A stretch of 64,000 bases of DNA from contig JANFNE010000009.1 in assembly GCA_024867545.1 (NCBI GenBank), positions 248,001 through 312,000 on the forward strand. Direction: 5' to 3'. Positions 53,866 to 64,000 of this stretch are shown one piece after another. The translations under genes and the position numbers were made by a program. The DNA is from Phytopythium helicoides. Taxonomy: Eukaryota > Oomycota > Peronosporomycetes > Pythiales > Pythiaceae. Under the pieces are notes generated by a model. The model had not been told where the DNA came from. It searched no databases and saw only the letters and a list, made by a program, of their open reading frames with translations. The stretch's first letter is position 1. Each line of letters begins with the position of its first letter.

Positions 53866-55146
53866 TCAGGGAGCGAGGCTCGGCAGAGGCGCCACCGGCG
53901 CGTCTTGACGCTCGGATGGTGCACGCTCACGGTGCTTGTGGTGGCGCTGCTCGCGTTCACGCTGACCATTTCTACTACTGCGTCTGCTTTCTTTCTGGTC
54001 ATTTGCTTGCTTGCGTTGGACTTGCTGAGCTAATTGGGCTTCACGAGCTTGTAGTTGCTCCATGTAAAGAGCATGCAGCTCTTCAAAGCGAGCTCGCTGT
54101 TCCCACGGGACAACTCGGCGCTGGCTCAGATGCAGGCTTGTGCTGGTTTCTCGCTCAACCTTTCGAAGCGCAGCTAGATGCGCTGGTACATCTAGAAACG
54201 TGTCAAGTACGGTTGCAACGTTACTACCAACTGTTGAGAGTGCAGGGAGCCGCAAGACCCCTTGGAAGTATTCATCATAAAGCGCAATGCGGCGCTGGGT
54301 ATCGGCGTCCATGTACGGCTGGGTCTCCGAGTCGCTTGCTCCGCGAGGCTGATGCAGCAACCGTGTCATCACGTGGCTCATTGGAGTGCTCACCGAGGGA
54401 AAAGAGACATCACGCAGTTCTCGACCAGCAAACTGCCGCAGACTCGCGTCAAAATCCTTGAGCTGAGCTGTGGTTCGCCCAAGGTGCCACTCGCACGAGT
54501 ATTCGATGAGCTGCCATGACTGGTGACTATACCCCTCATCGCTGACGCCGCTTTCGACGAGCTCCCGTGCAAGCACCCAAGCTTTGACCAGTAATTCGTA
54601 TTGTGCTGGAGCATTTCCTGGAGCTCTGCGAGCAACCACGGTTGCGCTAAGATGGAGTCGCTCCGTGAACGCCGCAATCGCATCCGCAAGTCCACGAGTG
54701 TCGCCGACGGCGATTTGAGTAGAGTTCCTGGAAGCAGCTGAAGAGGATATGACGCGGCGGATCGTACGCAACCACTGATCAAGGATTTGGCGGTTGGAAG
54801 CAACGCTATCGCTCACTTCGGCGCACAGATAGTGATGGTGCTTGCTACTATCGGTGACTCGAAGGACAAACCGCCGAGAGTTTTCAACCGAGAGCTTTGC
54901 GGACGACGAGCGGAAGCGACTGTGGCTGGCACCGGCAAGCGCTTCGCCGAGATCTTCGGCCGTCACAACCGTGGCTTCATCTCCACCAAGGTCGATGCGG
55001 TCGATTCGCTCCTGTTGGGTATCGTCTTTGAAAATCTCAAGCGCCTGGAATGCTGAGTTGAGTGTCAGGAAGCGACGTGTCCACACCTTCCGGGCGCCAA
55101 CAAGCCCAGCACCGTGCGATTCAAGCACGTCTAGCCAGCCCTGCAT
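53866..55146 (-). CDS. PH-domain protein with C-terminal charged coiled coil
   Basis: Intact, 426 aa from ATG 55146. Residues 1-130 form a PH domain: GWLDVLESHG...KVWTRRFLTLNSAFQALEIFKDD at the start and the closing helix NRQILDQWLRTIRRVI with its conserved Trp. The middle (150-330) is helical, with LPALSTVGSNVATVLDTFLDVPAHL recalling the lipid-binding end of a PX domain, although the usual PX motifs are not clear. The last 80 residues are Glu/Arg/Lys-rich. Probably a membrane-phosphoinositide adaptor. Confidence 0.82.
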   Translation of the reverse strand: MQGWLDVLESHGAGLVGARKVWTRRFLTLNSAFQALEIFKDDTQQERIDRIDLGGDEATVVTAEDLGEALAGASHSRFRSSSAKLSVENSRRFVLRVTDSSKHHHYLCAEVSDSVASNRQILDQWLRTIRRVISSSAASRNSTQIAVGDTRGLADAIAAFTERLHLSATVVARRAPGNAPAQYELLVKAWVLARELVESGVSDEGYSHQSWQLIEYSCEWHLGRTTAQLKDFDASLRQFAGRELRDVSFPSVSTPMSHVMTRLLHQPRGASDSETQPYMDADTQRRIALYDEYFQGVLRLPALSTVGSNVATVLDTFLDVPAHLAALRKVERETSTSLHLSQRRVVPWEQRARFEELHALYMEQLQAREAQLAQQVQRKQANDQKESRRSSRNGQREREQRHHKHRERAPSERQDAPVAPLPSLAP

Positions 55147-55351
55147 TATCTTCTGCTGCTAGAAGAGATTGTTAGTGGGCGAGCACTTACACGGAGGAGC
55201 CTTTCGTTGGGCTTGGACAGTCGCTGCGGGCGAGTCGTTTCTCACTCCCCTATTCTTAGTGGTCATTCATGCCATGTTACGAGTAAATATCGTCGCTAGA
55301 GGTGATGTCGCTGCTGTTCACCTCTAGTCAGTCGAACGCCTACAACTTCCA

Positions 55352-56074
55352 TCACGTGCTCTCGCGCAGGTCGTTCATGACCGTGTTGAGTCGCCCGCGT
55401 ACGATTCTGCTGAGGTACTTAGGGGCCATGAGCGGTCTGAGGCGCTTGCGGATGTGCTTCCTGGTGAACGGCACGATCGGCCGGTTGCGCTGGATGAGCT
55501 GCAGCGCGATGGTCGAGAAGGCCACACGGGCTTCGTCCCTGTAGGTGCAGGCGCCTGCGAACCAGTCGACAATGAGGTCGAATCCCTGGTCGGACTCGAA
55601 CGCCTTGGCGAGTCCCGCGAGCTCCGAGCTGTCTCCTTTCTCGAGCGCCGCGTGGCTGGCTTGCAGCGTCATGTCAAACACGTAGATGGCCTGCATCTGC
55701 TCCTCGATGGTCTGCAGCTGCGCCTTGGCCGCCTTGACGAACGCCCGCACGTGCGCGGCCGACAGCAGCCGTCCGTCCGCATCACAGTGCTCACGAATGA
55801 GCCGGGCGAGCGCCTCCGGGACGCTCAGCGCCGCCGCAGCGGGCGATGGCGGGTCGCTCTCGACACGCAGCGCGATGGGCTCGGAATGCGCAGCGGTCGC
55901 CGGCTCGTACGTCAGCGGGTCGCGGCCGATCTGCTGGATGAAGGCTTCGCGCTGGCGGTGGTGCGCGGCCGACAGCTCCTCGAACGCCTTGGCCTGCAGG
56001 ATCAGCACGCCCTTGAGCAGCTCGCGCGTCTCGGCGTCGCCGCGCGCGGGCTCCGTCTTGGGCTCGGCGCTCAT
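55352..56074 (-). CDS. Unknown helical protein, parent of the relic at 45.8 kb
   Basis: Intact, 240 aa from ATG 56074 (the frame stays open to 56161 without ATG). Mostly alpha-helical, with ELLKGVLILQAKAFEELSAAHHRQREAF, LARLIREHCDADGRLLSAAHVRAFVKAAKAQLQ, FESDQGFDLIVDWFAGACTYRDEARVAFSTIALQL and a basic C-terminus (KHIRKRLRPLMAPKYLSRIVRG). No known domain recognised. High third-position GC supports real coding. A deleted relic with the same start lies at 45769-45913. Confidence 0.75.
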   Translation of the reverse strand: MSAEPKTEPARGDAETRELLKGVLILQAKAFEELSAAHHRQREAFIQQIGRDPLTYEPATAAHSEPIALRVESDPPSPAAAALSVPEALARLIREHCDADGRLLSAAHVRAFVKAAKAQLQTIEEQMQAIYVFDMTLQASHAALEKGDSSELAGLAKAFESDQGFDLIVDWFAGACTYRDEARVAFSTIALQLIQRNRPIVPFTRKHIRKRLRPLMAPKYLSRIVRGRLNTVMNDLREST

Positions 56075-56392
56075 GCCGGGCGGTGGGGGTTGGCCGAATG
56101 GCGCGGCAACTTTGCGGGAAGGATTGGCGTATACTATTTCAGAACTACACGAGGTTGCCACTGCTCGATCAGAGGAGCTTCAGCTCGAAGGCTTCCAGGC
56201 GAGAAAGTGGCCTCCGCGTGGATGTTTGGATATGTGTGCATGTGTGTGGATTGAGGAATGGTCTGGCGGCTACGTTGGCTTGGCTGGTGGCTACGCTGGC
56301 TTGACTTGCAGCGATGATCGCTCATCGACTCCGCCTTCACTATTCACGTTGGGATGGTGAACTGAAGGCTGCTAGAAGTTCTAGTCCTAGAA

Positions 56393-57252
56393 CCGTTGAC
56401 ACGCTCGAGCTCGTGCGTAAGCTGTTGGCGCGAACCGCTAGAGCTGCTCAAGTTTGCGCACCGATCGGTCAAGGTGTGTCCAGGGTTCCGGTGGGGTGAT
56501 TGGACATAGAGCTCGGCATCATGGTGATTTGCTTTGCGCTGCTTGGTGACAGTGTCAGGGGAGCTCTACGGCGTGCATCGTGCAGCTCTATGGTGCGTTA
56601 GTCGATTTCATGAGCTTTGAAAGCGCGTGTGGAATGGCCAACTCAAGAGTGCTTGCCACCACTGCAGACGACAATCTGCGCGCGATCAACCTCGGCGACT
56701 CGGGATTCATCGTGTGCAGGCTGCAGGCGGACGAGCACGGCGCCATGAAGTGGCGCGCCGTGTACGAGTCACCGAACCAGTGCCACTACTTCAACTGTCC
56801 GTTCCAGCTCGGATACGGCAACGGAGACCAGCCCGAGCACGGCCAGCTGCTGGACGTGTCGACTGAGGAGGGCGACGTCGTCATCGTCGGCACTGACGGA
56901 CTGTATGTGTTTGAGCGATAGAGCATGGCTCTTCTTCCATAGGCTAACGTGTGTGCGTGTGCGTGCGTGTGTGTGTGGCAGGTTTGACAACCTGTTCGCC
57001 GAGCAGATCGCGACGCTGCTGGACAGCGTGTGGCCGTCGGACCCGGAGCTGGACCCCGAGAGCATGGAGAAAGTCGCGTCGTGCGTGGCGCACACGGCAC
57101 ACAAGGCCGCCAAGGCGACCAAGACACGCTCTCCGTTCGCTGTGGCGGCCGAGCGCGCCGGGTACCGGTACCTTGGCGGCAAGATGGACGACATCACGGT
57201 GGTGGCGAGCCTCGTGGCCGCGGCGTCTGTGGACGAGTCCGGGAGAGGGTAG
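56393..57252 (+). pseudogene. Partial inverted copy of the PTC7-like phosphatase, lacking exon 1
   Basis: From about 56434 the sequence is nearly identical to the reverse complement of 46498-47313; 56393-56433 is a diverged remainder of exon 2 (VDTL). Exon 1, with the presequence and the GEDAW and ADGVGGW metal motifs, is missing, so a working phosphatase is unlikely. One base is missing at the exon 4 acceptor (CAAGAGTG instead of CAAGAGGTG), which breaks the spliced frame but makes the unspliced intron 3 read in frame from 56580. The last exon (57.0-57.25 kb) is intact. Confidence 0.85.
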
Positions 57253-57582
57253 TCTCTCCACTTTTTTTCGCCAGTGCGTCCAAGTTGAAGCGGTAGAGAC
57301 TGCGGATGCTCGTCGTGGACGAGTCGAAGGGCGAGTCGACGCGGTAGAAGCGGTGGGTCCCCGTTGTGGATGGCTGCGGCCGCGCTCGTCCACACCTCGC
57401 GGGTCCACCCGGTGGGTGCGTGAGGTGATAGATAGATACCGTAGCAGGCGAGACGGGGCGAGCTCGTCCACAGCGTCCACACCAGTCCGGCGGATGCTGC
57501 GGGTCGGACGAGCGAGCGTAGAGTGAATGACACGGAGCTCCTCGCGTTGGACCGGCTTCAACTTCAAGGCTTGAACCATTCG
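56434..57582. repeat. Inverted repeat arm B (about 1.15 kb)
   Basis: Partner of 46173-47313. The arms enclose about 9.1 kb holding the E(z)-like gene, the small membrane protein, the disordered protein, the PH protein and the unknown gene. Confidence 0.9.
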
Positions 57583-57649
57583 TCAGCCCTCTGCCGGAGC
57601 TGGAGAAAAAAATGTTCTGCACGGGTGTACTGTAGTGCGGAGCGCGCAT

Positions 57650-57664
57650 CCGGTAAATTACCGG
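57650..57664. promoter_or_regulatory. Palindrome CCGGTAAATTACCGG, copy 1
   Basis: CCGGTAA and TTACCGG pair perfectly around a single A. Followed by CCGG as in copy 2. The CGG/CCG half-sites recall binuclear zinc-cluster sites but this is only a resemblance. Confidence 0.5.
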
Positions 57665-58127
57665 CCGGGCCTCCGCGGCTCGGCTTCCTCCCCGCCATGC
57701 GGGTGGCCACATACATCCGCCAAGACGATCGTCCGCGCAGCCGAGCGCCGCGATGCACCAGCGCGCCCCGCGCTTTTCCCGCGCGCCACCACATGATGAA
57801 CACAGCCGCGAGCCGCCAGGCAGGAAAGGAGAGGAGTGAGGTGCGCGGAGGAGATGCGTCGCGACTTGGCTCCAGTATGCGGCCACGCCGGCTGGAGTGA
57901 TATCGAAACGTTTCTACCTGTGTTTCTCTTGAACAAAGTAAGTGAACTGAACATTCAAATTTCTATTTCTATCGTCCGCGGTGGACCGAACGCATAGCGT
58001 CACGTCGTGCAGTGCGGGAGCCGGTGCGCCGCTGGCCGATCGTCGAGTAAAATACCGTCCGCAGGCGCGACTATCGTGGGATTGCCGCTTGCTGTTCCTT
58101 CCCGCGCTCCGGCGCCGCGCCTCGCGT

Positions 58128-58142
58128 CCGGTAAATTACCGG
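58128..58142. promoter_or_regulatory. Palindrome CCGGTAAATTACCGG, copy 2
   Basis: Identical to copy 1, 478 bp further on and 269 bp before the ATG of the surface protein gene; both are followed by CCGG. Confidence 0.5.
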
Positions 58143-58410
58143 CCGGTAGCGTGGTCGTGCTCGTTACGGCGCGAGCGGCTGTTCTGGCAACCCGCGGCGC
58201 CCTCTACACTCTGAGGTTTCCACCGGCGTGCCGACACGCAGAGAGCCCGACCGGGAGGAGGAAGGACCGCCGCGGCGATCGTCCCTCCCTGGTACATTCT
58301 TCCCCGGCGGACAGGCTCGGCCGCGCGGATCTGCGGACGGACCAGCCCCTACGTCCACACCCGACGGCCGCCAAGCACCAAGCGTCCACACCCCGAAAGC
58401 CCACCAGCGG

Positions 58411-59413
58411 ATGCGCGCCTCGACGTTTGTTGCGGCCGCGGCTGCGGCCGTGGCCGCCCTCGCGGGCGTCCGCGCGGACGGTAAGCCCGTCCTCATAGTA
58501 CTCGGATGCCGACCGGACGCGCACTGACCTCCTTGTCTCTCTAGGCTGTCCTGACGGCTACACGTCCGTCGCCATCCTGGATGGCGCCGTGCAGTGCGTC
58601 GCCACCACGCCATGCTCCGGGACGTACCCGACCACGGGCGTCCCCGCGTCCGTAGGCGTGTGTCCGAGCGGCACGGCGTGCGGCCTGCTACCTCAGACGC
58701 CCATCATGGGCTGCGTGGACGCCGGCCGCACCGATATTGTCTATGTGAATGCGGACGGCACGCTGTCGCTCAACGGCGCGACCGTCACGTACGCGGACGT
58801 GGTGCCCGGCGCGACCACGACCTCGACGACCTCGTCCACGTCTTCATCCTCGACCGCATCGTCCAAGTCCGACGCCAAGGCGGACTCCTCGGCCTCTAGC
58901 GACCTGACCCCCGGCACCGTCTCACCTACTTCGACCTCCAGCAACTCTACCTCCACAGACACGCCGTCGTCCGCGGGCTCGAGCTCTACCACAGGCAGTA
59001 GTGCTGAGGACGTGACGACGGCGCCGACCACGACAGCACCAGCCACGACAGCACCGCCCGCGTCTTCCTCGGCCTCCGACTCGTCCTCATCCACCGAGTC
59101 TGAGAGCGCCAGCGGCTCGGTCGGCGATAACGTGACGTCGTCCAACCAGAAATCGTGGCAGGACGCCAAAATCCAGAGCGACGACTCTGACGGCGACGCG
59201 TCTGGGACTGCGAGCTCCGGCGTGAGTCTAGCGGGCATTGTGGCTATCATCGTGGCGTGTCTGGCCGTTGTGGCCGTCGCCGCGGGCGTAAGGCTGCTCA
59301 ACAAGAAGCACAAGGAGCAGGCGCAGGCCCTCGAGACGCCCGAGGGCGGCGCGCTGGAAAACTACGGCGGCGGCAGCGGCATGACGCCCAAGGAGAACGT
59401 GCTGCTGCTCTAG
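58411..59413 (+). CDS. Secreted/cell-surface Ser/Thr-rich protein with single membrane anchor
   Basis: Two exons, 58411-58480 and 58545-59413 (64-nt intron, GTAAGC...CTAG), give 312 aa. Alanine-rich signal peptide (residues 1-22), a Cys-containing domain of about 70 residues (GCPDGYTSVAILDGAVQC ... MGCVDAG), a Ser/Thr/Ala/Pro stalk of about 150 residues likely O-glycosylated, a membrane helix (LAGIVAIIVACLAVVAVAAGV) and a short cytosolic tail. A type I surface protein, possibly a wall or adhesion sensor. The domain is not one I can name. Confidence 0.85.
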
Positions 59414-59779
59414 ACGCCGCTATGTATGCGTTGTAACGGGCAACACGACCGACTTGTGCACAGTGACCAAGCATGTGTGTCAATGCGTGTGTTTGTGTGT
59501 CAATGACGACAGTTTTGGTTCTATTCAACTCTGCGGTGTGCAGCTTTTGAGTCGATGACCACGACCACCTTGGCACGCAGCGGCATCTAGGGCACGGTAG
59601 AGCCTCAAGGCGTTGAATGAATCCATCTCGTGATTGCCTTGACAGTCTCGCTGACATGACATGGGTCCAGCAAAATGCGGGTTCAATGATGAATGTGTAC
59701 TCATCTCTTTACATGAGCGTTCGGTTCGTGATGGATCCCTTGTCACCTCGATGGTGACGCGGATGCACCCGCCGCCGAT
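59414..59779. other. Convergent 3' intergenic region
   Basis: Between the ends of the surface protein and desaturase genes. A GTGTGTCAATG motif is repeated near 59475-59500. No gene recognised. Confidence 0.5.
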
Positions 59780-61092
59780 CTACTGAGCGCGCTGGCCCTT
59801 GGCAGCAGCCTCGTCCAGGGCACGAGCCTGCTTGAGCGTGAACACCTGGTCTTCGGCGTCCTCGACCACGCCGTACTTGGCGTACAGGCGCGCAGTGCGG
59901 AAGAAGGCGGCCACGATGGGCTCGTCCGAGCGGCGCGCGAGGTGAGGGAAGGCCTTGATGAAGGCGGCCGTGGCCTCGTTGAGCTTGTAGTGCGGGATGA
60001 TGGGGAACAGGTGATGGATCTGGTGCGTGCCGATGTTGTGGCTCAGGTTGTCGATGAGCCAGCCGTAGCTGCGGTCGACGCTCGACAGATTGCCCTTGAC
60101 GTACGTCCACTCGGCGTCCGGGTACCACGGCGTGTCCTCGTCGTTGTGGTGCAGGAACGTCGTGATGACGAGCATCGAGCCGAAGACGAAGAGCGGCCCG
60201 TAGTAGTACAGCGCCATGGTGGCGAAGCCGAGGCGCAGCGACAGCGCGACGGACACGGCGAACACAGCGAGCAGCGACGCGATCGACACGATCACCGCGG
60301 CCACGCGACGCACGAACATGGGCTCCCACTGCAGACAACGACGGCGTGAGCGAGCTGTCCCGTCCACCGTGTGGATCCTCATAGTGACGGCGTTCGCGGT
60401 ACGCGTCCCCACCGTCAACAGCTAGCCACGTACAGGGTTGAAGTGGTTGACCTTGCGCGGCGGGAAGCCCTCGAACAGGTACGCGAACCACGCGGCGCCC
60501 ATGGTGACGACCTGCATGGAGAGAGCAGAGCTGTTAGCCTCGGCGCGTTGGTCCTCATAGTGGACGAGCGGTCACAGAGCGGCCGTCCACTGCGTGGCCG
60601 CGCGAGTGAGGGACGCACCAGGTTGCGCGCGAGCTGGTGCTGCTCGTGGCGGCGCTGCGGGTAGAAGATCTCGTCGCGGTCGATGTTGCCCGTGTTCTTG
60701 TGGTGGTGGCGGTGCGAGAGCTTCCACGTCTCGAAGGGCGTGAGGATGAGCGAGTGGATGAAGGTGCCGGCCACAAAGTTGAGCGCGTGGAAGCGCGAGA
60801 AGGCGCCGTGGCCGCAGTCGTGGCCCACGGTGAAGAAGCCCCAGAACACCACGCCCTGCAGGAACACGTAGCCCGCGCACAGGGCCGCGTCCGCGGCGGC
60901 CGCGACCGCGGGGGACGCGTCCACAAGCGCGGCCGCGGCCGCCGGACGCGCGGCCGCCAGCGCGAACACGAGCCCGGCCGCGAACACGAGCGACCGCACG
61001 AGGTAGTACATGGACCACGGCACGGACGCCTCGAAGCAGTGGCGCGGCAGCGCGCGCTTGATCTCGGTGAGCGTGGGGAACTCGACCGCCAT
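59780..61092 (-). CDS. Omega-3 (delta-17 type) fatty acid desaturase
   Basis: Exons 61092-60619, 60511-60434 and 60328-59780, in frame, 366 aa. The three histidine boxes are HDCGH, HRHHHKNTGNIDRDE and HNIGTHQIHH, with four to six membrane helices between, the layout of membrane front-end-free omega desaturases. The start MAVEFPTLTEIKRALP, the block FPPRKVNHFNP and YVKGNLSSVDRSYG match the oomycete delta-17 desaturases that turn arachidonic into eicosapentaenoic acid. It lacks a cytochrome b5 domain, as expected for this group. Acts in the ER membrane. The 78-nt middle exon and two introns of about 105 nt are longer than usual for this window. Confidence 0.93.
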
Positions 61093-61515
61093 GGTGGACG
61101 AAGCAGCGGACAGAGGTGGGGGCCGCGCGGACGGATCGCAACTGCCGCGGACGCGCGGCGCGATCCGCGGATGGGGACGGTCGCCAGCCACTGGCGGCGC
61201 TTGCGGCCAAACATATCACGACCGGGATGCGCAACGGCTCAATTGATGCTGAATCAGTGCTCTGTATTGTTCGTTTCATAATCAAGGCGAGAGAAAGCGG
61301 ATTTGATTACTCTAGATGTATTGGTATAGATGATAGTACGACAGTACCGAGTCGGTGGTGCTGACCGCAGATGGATGACACGACGCTGCGACCGCGAATG
61401 ATGACATCAGCGCGTACGTCGGCTCAACACTTGCGCGTCGAGGACTTGCATCCATCCATTTATCCATCATGCAATGGTTGTCAACTGCCTGCTACGAGTT
61501 GGGTACCGAGATCGC

Positions 61516-63569
61516 CTACGCGGGCTCGTGGAACGGCAGCACCACTTCGTGCTGCAGGATTTCCTCGGCCGATGGTCGTTGCAGCGGATCTGGGTGCATC
61601 ATGCCGGCGATGAGGTGCTGGAGCGAGTTGGAATATTGTCTGTCGTCGAAATCAGCATGTTGTCAGCCATGTTGGTCAGAGGGTAGACAAAGGTGGACAC
61701 CACCAATCGAGGCGTAACACGCACCGGAACATGGTGAGGTCGCCGTCGCGGATGCGCTGCCACTCCTCACCGTTCGCGGGCAGCGTGCGGCCGAGTGCCA
61801 GCTCGTAGATGGTTGCTCCCAATGCAAACACATCGCCAGCTCGGAGGTTGGATCGAGAGCCCTCAAGCAGCTCGCGACTCAGGTACCGGTTGTCGCCCTC
61901 GGTGATCTCCATGCTGCCATCGACGTGGGCTACGGTGCCCAGGTCGCCGAGCTTGTAGACGTCGCCGTCACCCAGCAACACATTTTGCAACTTGACATCC
62001 ATGTGAGCCATCTGCCGACTGTGCATGTCGTGCAGGGCCTGCGCCAGATGACATAGGATCTTGCACAGCGTCGCCTCTGGGATCGGGTGCGGCTTGAACC
62101 GTTCCACGAGCTCGGCCAGGCTTACCCCTTGGCAGAACTCCAGTTGGATGTACAGCAAATCGTCCTCGATCCACGCATCGAAATACCGCACAATGTGGCG
62201 ACTGCTCGAGAGCGCGGCGAGCGCTTGAACTTCGCGCAGAGCTCGTTCGCTGAACATGGCAACAACAGAAGTGTCAGCATGTGCGGTGTGCATCCTTTGA
62301 GACAAGCAACGTACGTGTCCGCTTTACCGCGGAAGTGCCGCTTGCTCTTCTTCACTGCATAAACCCAGCCGTCGATCTTCTTGAGGCACTTGAATACCTT
62401 GGAGAACGAGCCCGAGCCGATCATCTGCACCATCAATGTGAGCGATTGATTACCAATGGCGGCGGGCCCTGGAGGGCAATGCAAATCGTACCTCCTGCTC
62501 CACAAAGTCGGACAAGTACTTGGACATGCCGGTGGCGGCTCCAATCCAAGCAGGCGGGAACGACTGGCGCTTCCGGCGTGGTCGCTTCTTGCCCGACACA
62601 TCGACCGGCGGTGCAAACGGGTTTGTGAATGTCTCCATGACCACGGGCTCATCCCTGTACGAGCATAGCTATCGTTAAGAGCAAATCGGATAGCATCCAA
62701 CCAAATCCACAGCACGCACCGTGGCGGACGCGGGAGTTTACGCTTGCCATTGGCGAGGAACGAGCTGACGAGCGGGGTGGCGTCCGCCGCAGGCGACAAC
62801 GCAACGTCCTGGGCCATGGGCGAGGGAATCGAGTCGGTCGAGAAGCTCGGTGGTGGGTTGCGAGCGAGACGCACATCCATGTGTGTCATGTCGTTGGTGA
62901 CGCGCTGCACGTCGTCGTCTCGCAAGTCGGCGCTCGAGCTGCGGCGGTGGCGCTTCTTGAGCGGCGAGGGCGTCGTCGGGTGCGACAGGTGCATCACGGG
63001 CTGGTCCAGCGGCGTGAGGAAGTCCATGTCGTCCTGGCTGTAGGCGCTGTTGCGTTGGCTAAACCCTGGCGTGCCGTGCTCCATGCCGCCGCCAAACACC
63101 GCTCCGTGCGTGGGCGTCATGAGCTGCGCGCGACTAGCAGGCTCGACATCAGGCTCGCTGCGTTGGCTCGCATAGTGGCTAAAGTCGATCTTCTTGGCGC
63201 GCGGGTACGTGAACGGCGTGCTCGGCTGCGAGGACCCAACAAAACCCTGCGAGTCCTCGTCTTCCTCGGCTCCGTTGCTCTGCATGGGCGTGTCGGTAGG
63301 CGAGTCGTAGTCGATACGCTTGGCCACACCGTCTCCATCGCTCGCCACGGGCGTCCTCGGCGCCACGGGCGTCGTCACCAGCGTGCGCTTCTTCTTACGA
63401 GCCGTCAGCTTGCTGCTGTCCCTGCACTCGACGCCGTTAGACGCACAGAACGCCGCGAAAACCCGCGAAAACCCGCGGAAACGGCCACGCACTGCGAGAA
63501 AAAGTCGTGGATCGTGCGCTGCTTCTTGGCGGCCGGCGGCGCCGTCGGGGGCGTCGCGCGCGCCTTCAT
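61516..63569 (-). CDS. Wee1-like inhibitory cell-cycle kinase
   Basis: Exon ends seen: 63569 to about 63.46 kb, 63421-62720, 62654-62491, 62424-62315, 62249-61725 and 61639-61516. The first junction is unclear: a 41-nt GT-AG intron (63462-63422) or a one-base indel both join the frames. The N-terminal half is disordered with many SP/TP sites, and starts with QRTIHDFF, a PIP-box. The kinase has IGSGSFSKVFKC, YAVKKSK, HMDVKLQN, GDLGTVAHVD (replacing DFG) and EGDNRYLSRELL, all Wee1 hallmarks, and ends HPDPLQRPSAEEIL. It should phosphorylate Cdk1 on the inhibitory tyrosine. Confidence 0.9.
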
Positions 63570-64000
63570 CTCTCGCTGGTGCTGCTGCTTTAGACGCTGA
63601 GGCACGCGACGAGGGAAATGTATGGGGTTTTGTATGCTTATTTGCGTGGCGTTGGGGTGCACCAGTTTTGGGCACTCCCGTTTTTAGTATTTCCGGACTG
63701 TCCATAAAGTGGATATGGGTACATCAGGTTGTACATATTTTACATCGTGCACCAACGTTGTGCTCGCCATGGACACGAGAATCATATTTGCCAGCGTACT
63801 GGCGCTTGTCGTGACGCCAGAGCTCAACAGAGCCAGGATTGCCTACGCATAGCCTTGTTGCTGACCCAATATAGTCGGATGGTTGGAAGGTGCGGTAGAC
63901 GAGCTGTCATTTCCCAACCAACCACTCCGCTGCTCTCCTAGTGCATTATTTTTTTTTCCTTATGTCCCGGATGACATCGCCTGATGCCATTTTAGGATTC
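63570..64000. other. Upstream region of the Wee1-like gene
   Basis: No coding sequence supported to the window end; a poly-T run lies near 63949-63957. Confidence 0.45.

Larger units (their letters stand above)
57583..58410. other. GC-rich intergenic region with two copies of a palindrome
   Basis: No gene supported. Contains CCGGTAAATTACCGG twice (listed separately) and ends at the start of the Ser/Thr-rich surface protein gene. Confidence 0.5.

Overview
The window is nuclear DNA of an oomycete, most likely of the Pythium/Phytophthora group. The evidence is: introns of about 55-110 nt with GT-AG ends; an oomycete-type initiator (TCATTYYNCAWTTT) 55 nt before one start codon; a delta-17/omega-3 desaturase; a predicted 7-TM receptor carrying a TKL kinase (a GPCR 'bigram', a class known from oomycetes); PAN-CAP secreted proteins; WRKY19-like zinc-finger repeats; and flagellar/ciliary genes such as a KATNIP homologue. 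Genes are dense, GC-rich at third positions and separated by short spacers.

Layout. 1-0.7 kb: C-terminal part of a Fanzor (eukaryotic TnpB) gene running in from the left. 1.1-5.2 kb: fused fatty acyl-CoA reductase/glycerone-phosphate acyltransferase ending in a peroxisomal signal, so probably ether-lipid synthesis. 5.6-7.0 kb: acyltransferase-3 membrane protein. 9-12.2 kb: two paralogous secreted PAN-CAP proteins. 12.7-17.6 kb: four head-to-tail genes of an unnamed four-TM family (a fifth copy at 38 kb). 17.8-29.2 kb: long coiled-coil protein with a DUF4795-like C-terminus, a Cdc7/MAP3K-epsilon type kinase with Arm-type C-terminus, and KATNIP. 29.3-34 kb: BED-finger protein, then a 7TM-TKL kinase gene cut by a 1.5 kb pogo/Tigger transposon. 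34.4-34.9 kb: SINE-like element and a decamer repeat. 35.4-43.3 kb: MFS sugar transporter, methyltransferase, four-TM copy, three RBR-type RING genes in a row, WRKY19-like finger protein. 46.2-57.6 kb: two nearly identical inverted 1.1 kb arms carrying a PTC7-like phosphatase (intact) and its truncated copy; between them lie E(z)-type histone methyltransferase, a small membrane protein, a disordered protein, a PH-domain protein and an unknown gene. 58.4-63.6 kb: Ser/Thr-rich surface protein, omega-3 desaturase, Wee1-like kinase.

Many otherwise clear genes need one or more single-base corrections, mostly one extra base in a short homopolymer, to read through. This is shared by unrelated conserved genes, so it most likely reflects long-read assembly error rather than mass pseudogenisation; affected entries are flagged. 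Start codons and intron borders were set by eye from family conservation and GT-AG ends.

The most notable observations are the transposon that splits the receptor-kinase gene between TM2 and TM3 with a perfect TA duplication, the Fanzor remnant, the peroxisomal FAR-acyltransferase fusion, and three palindromes spaced three helical turns apart in the divergent promoter shared by the phosphatase and the E(z) gene.
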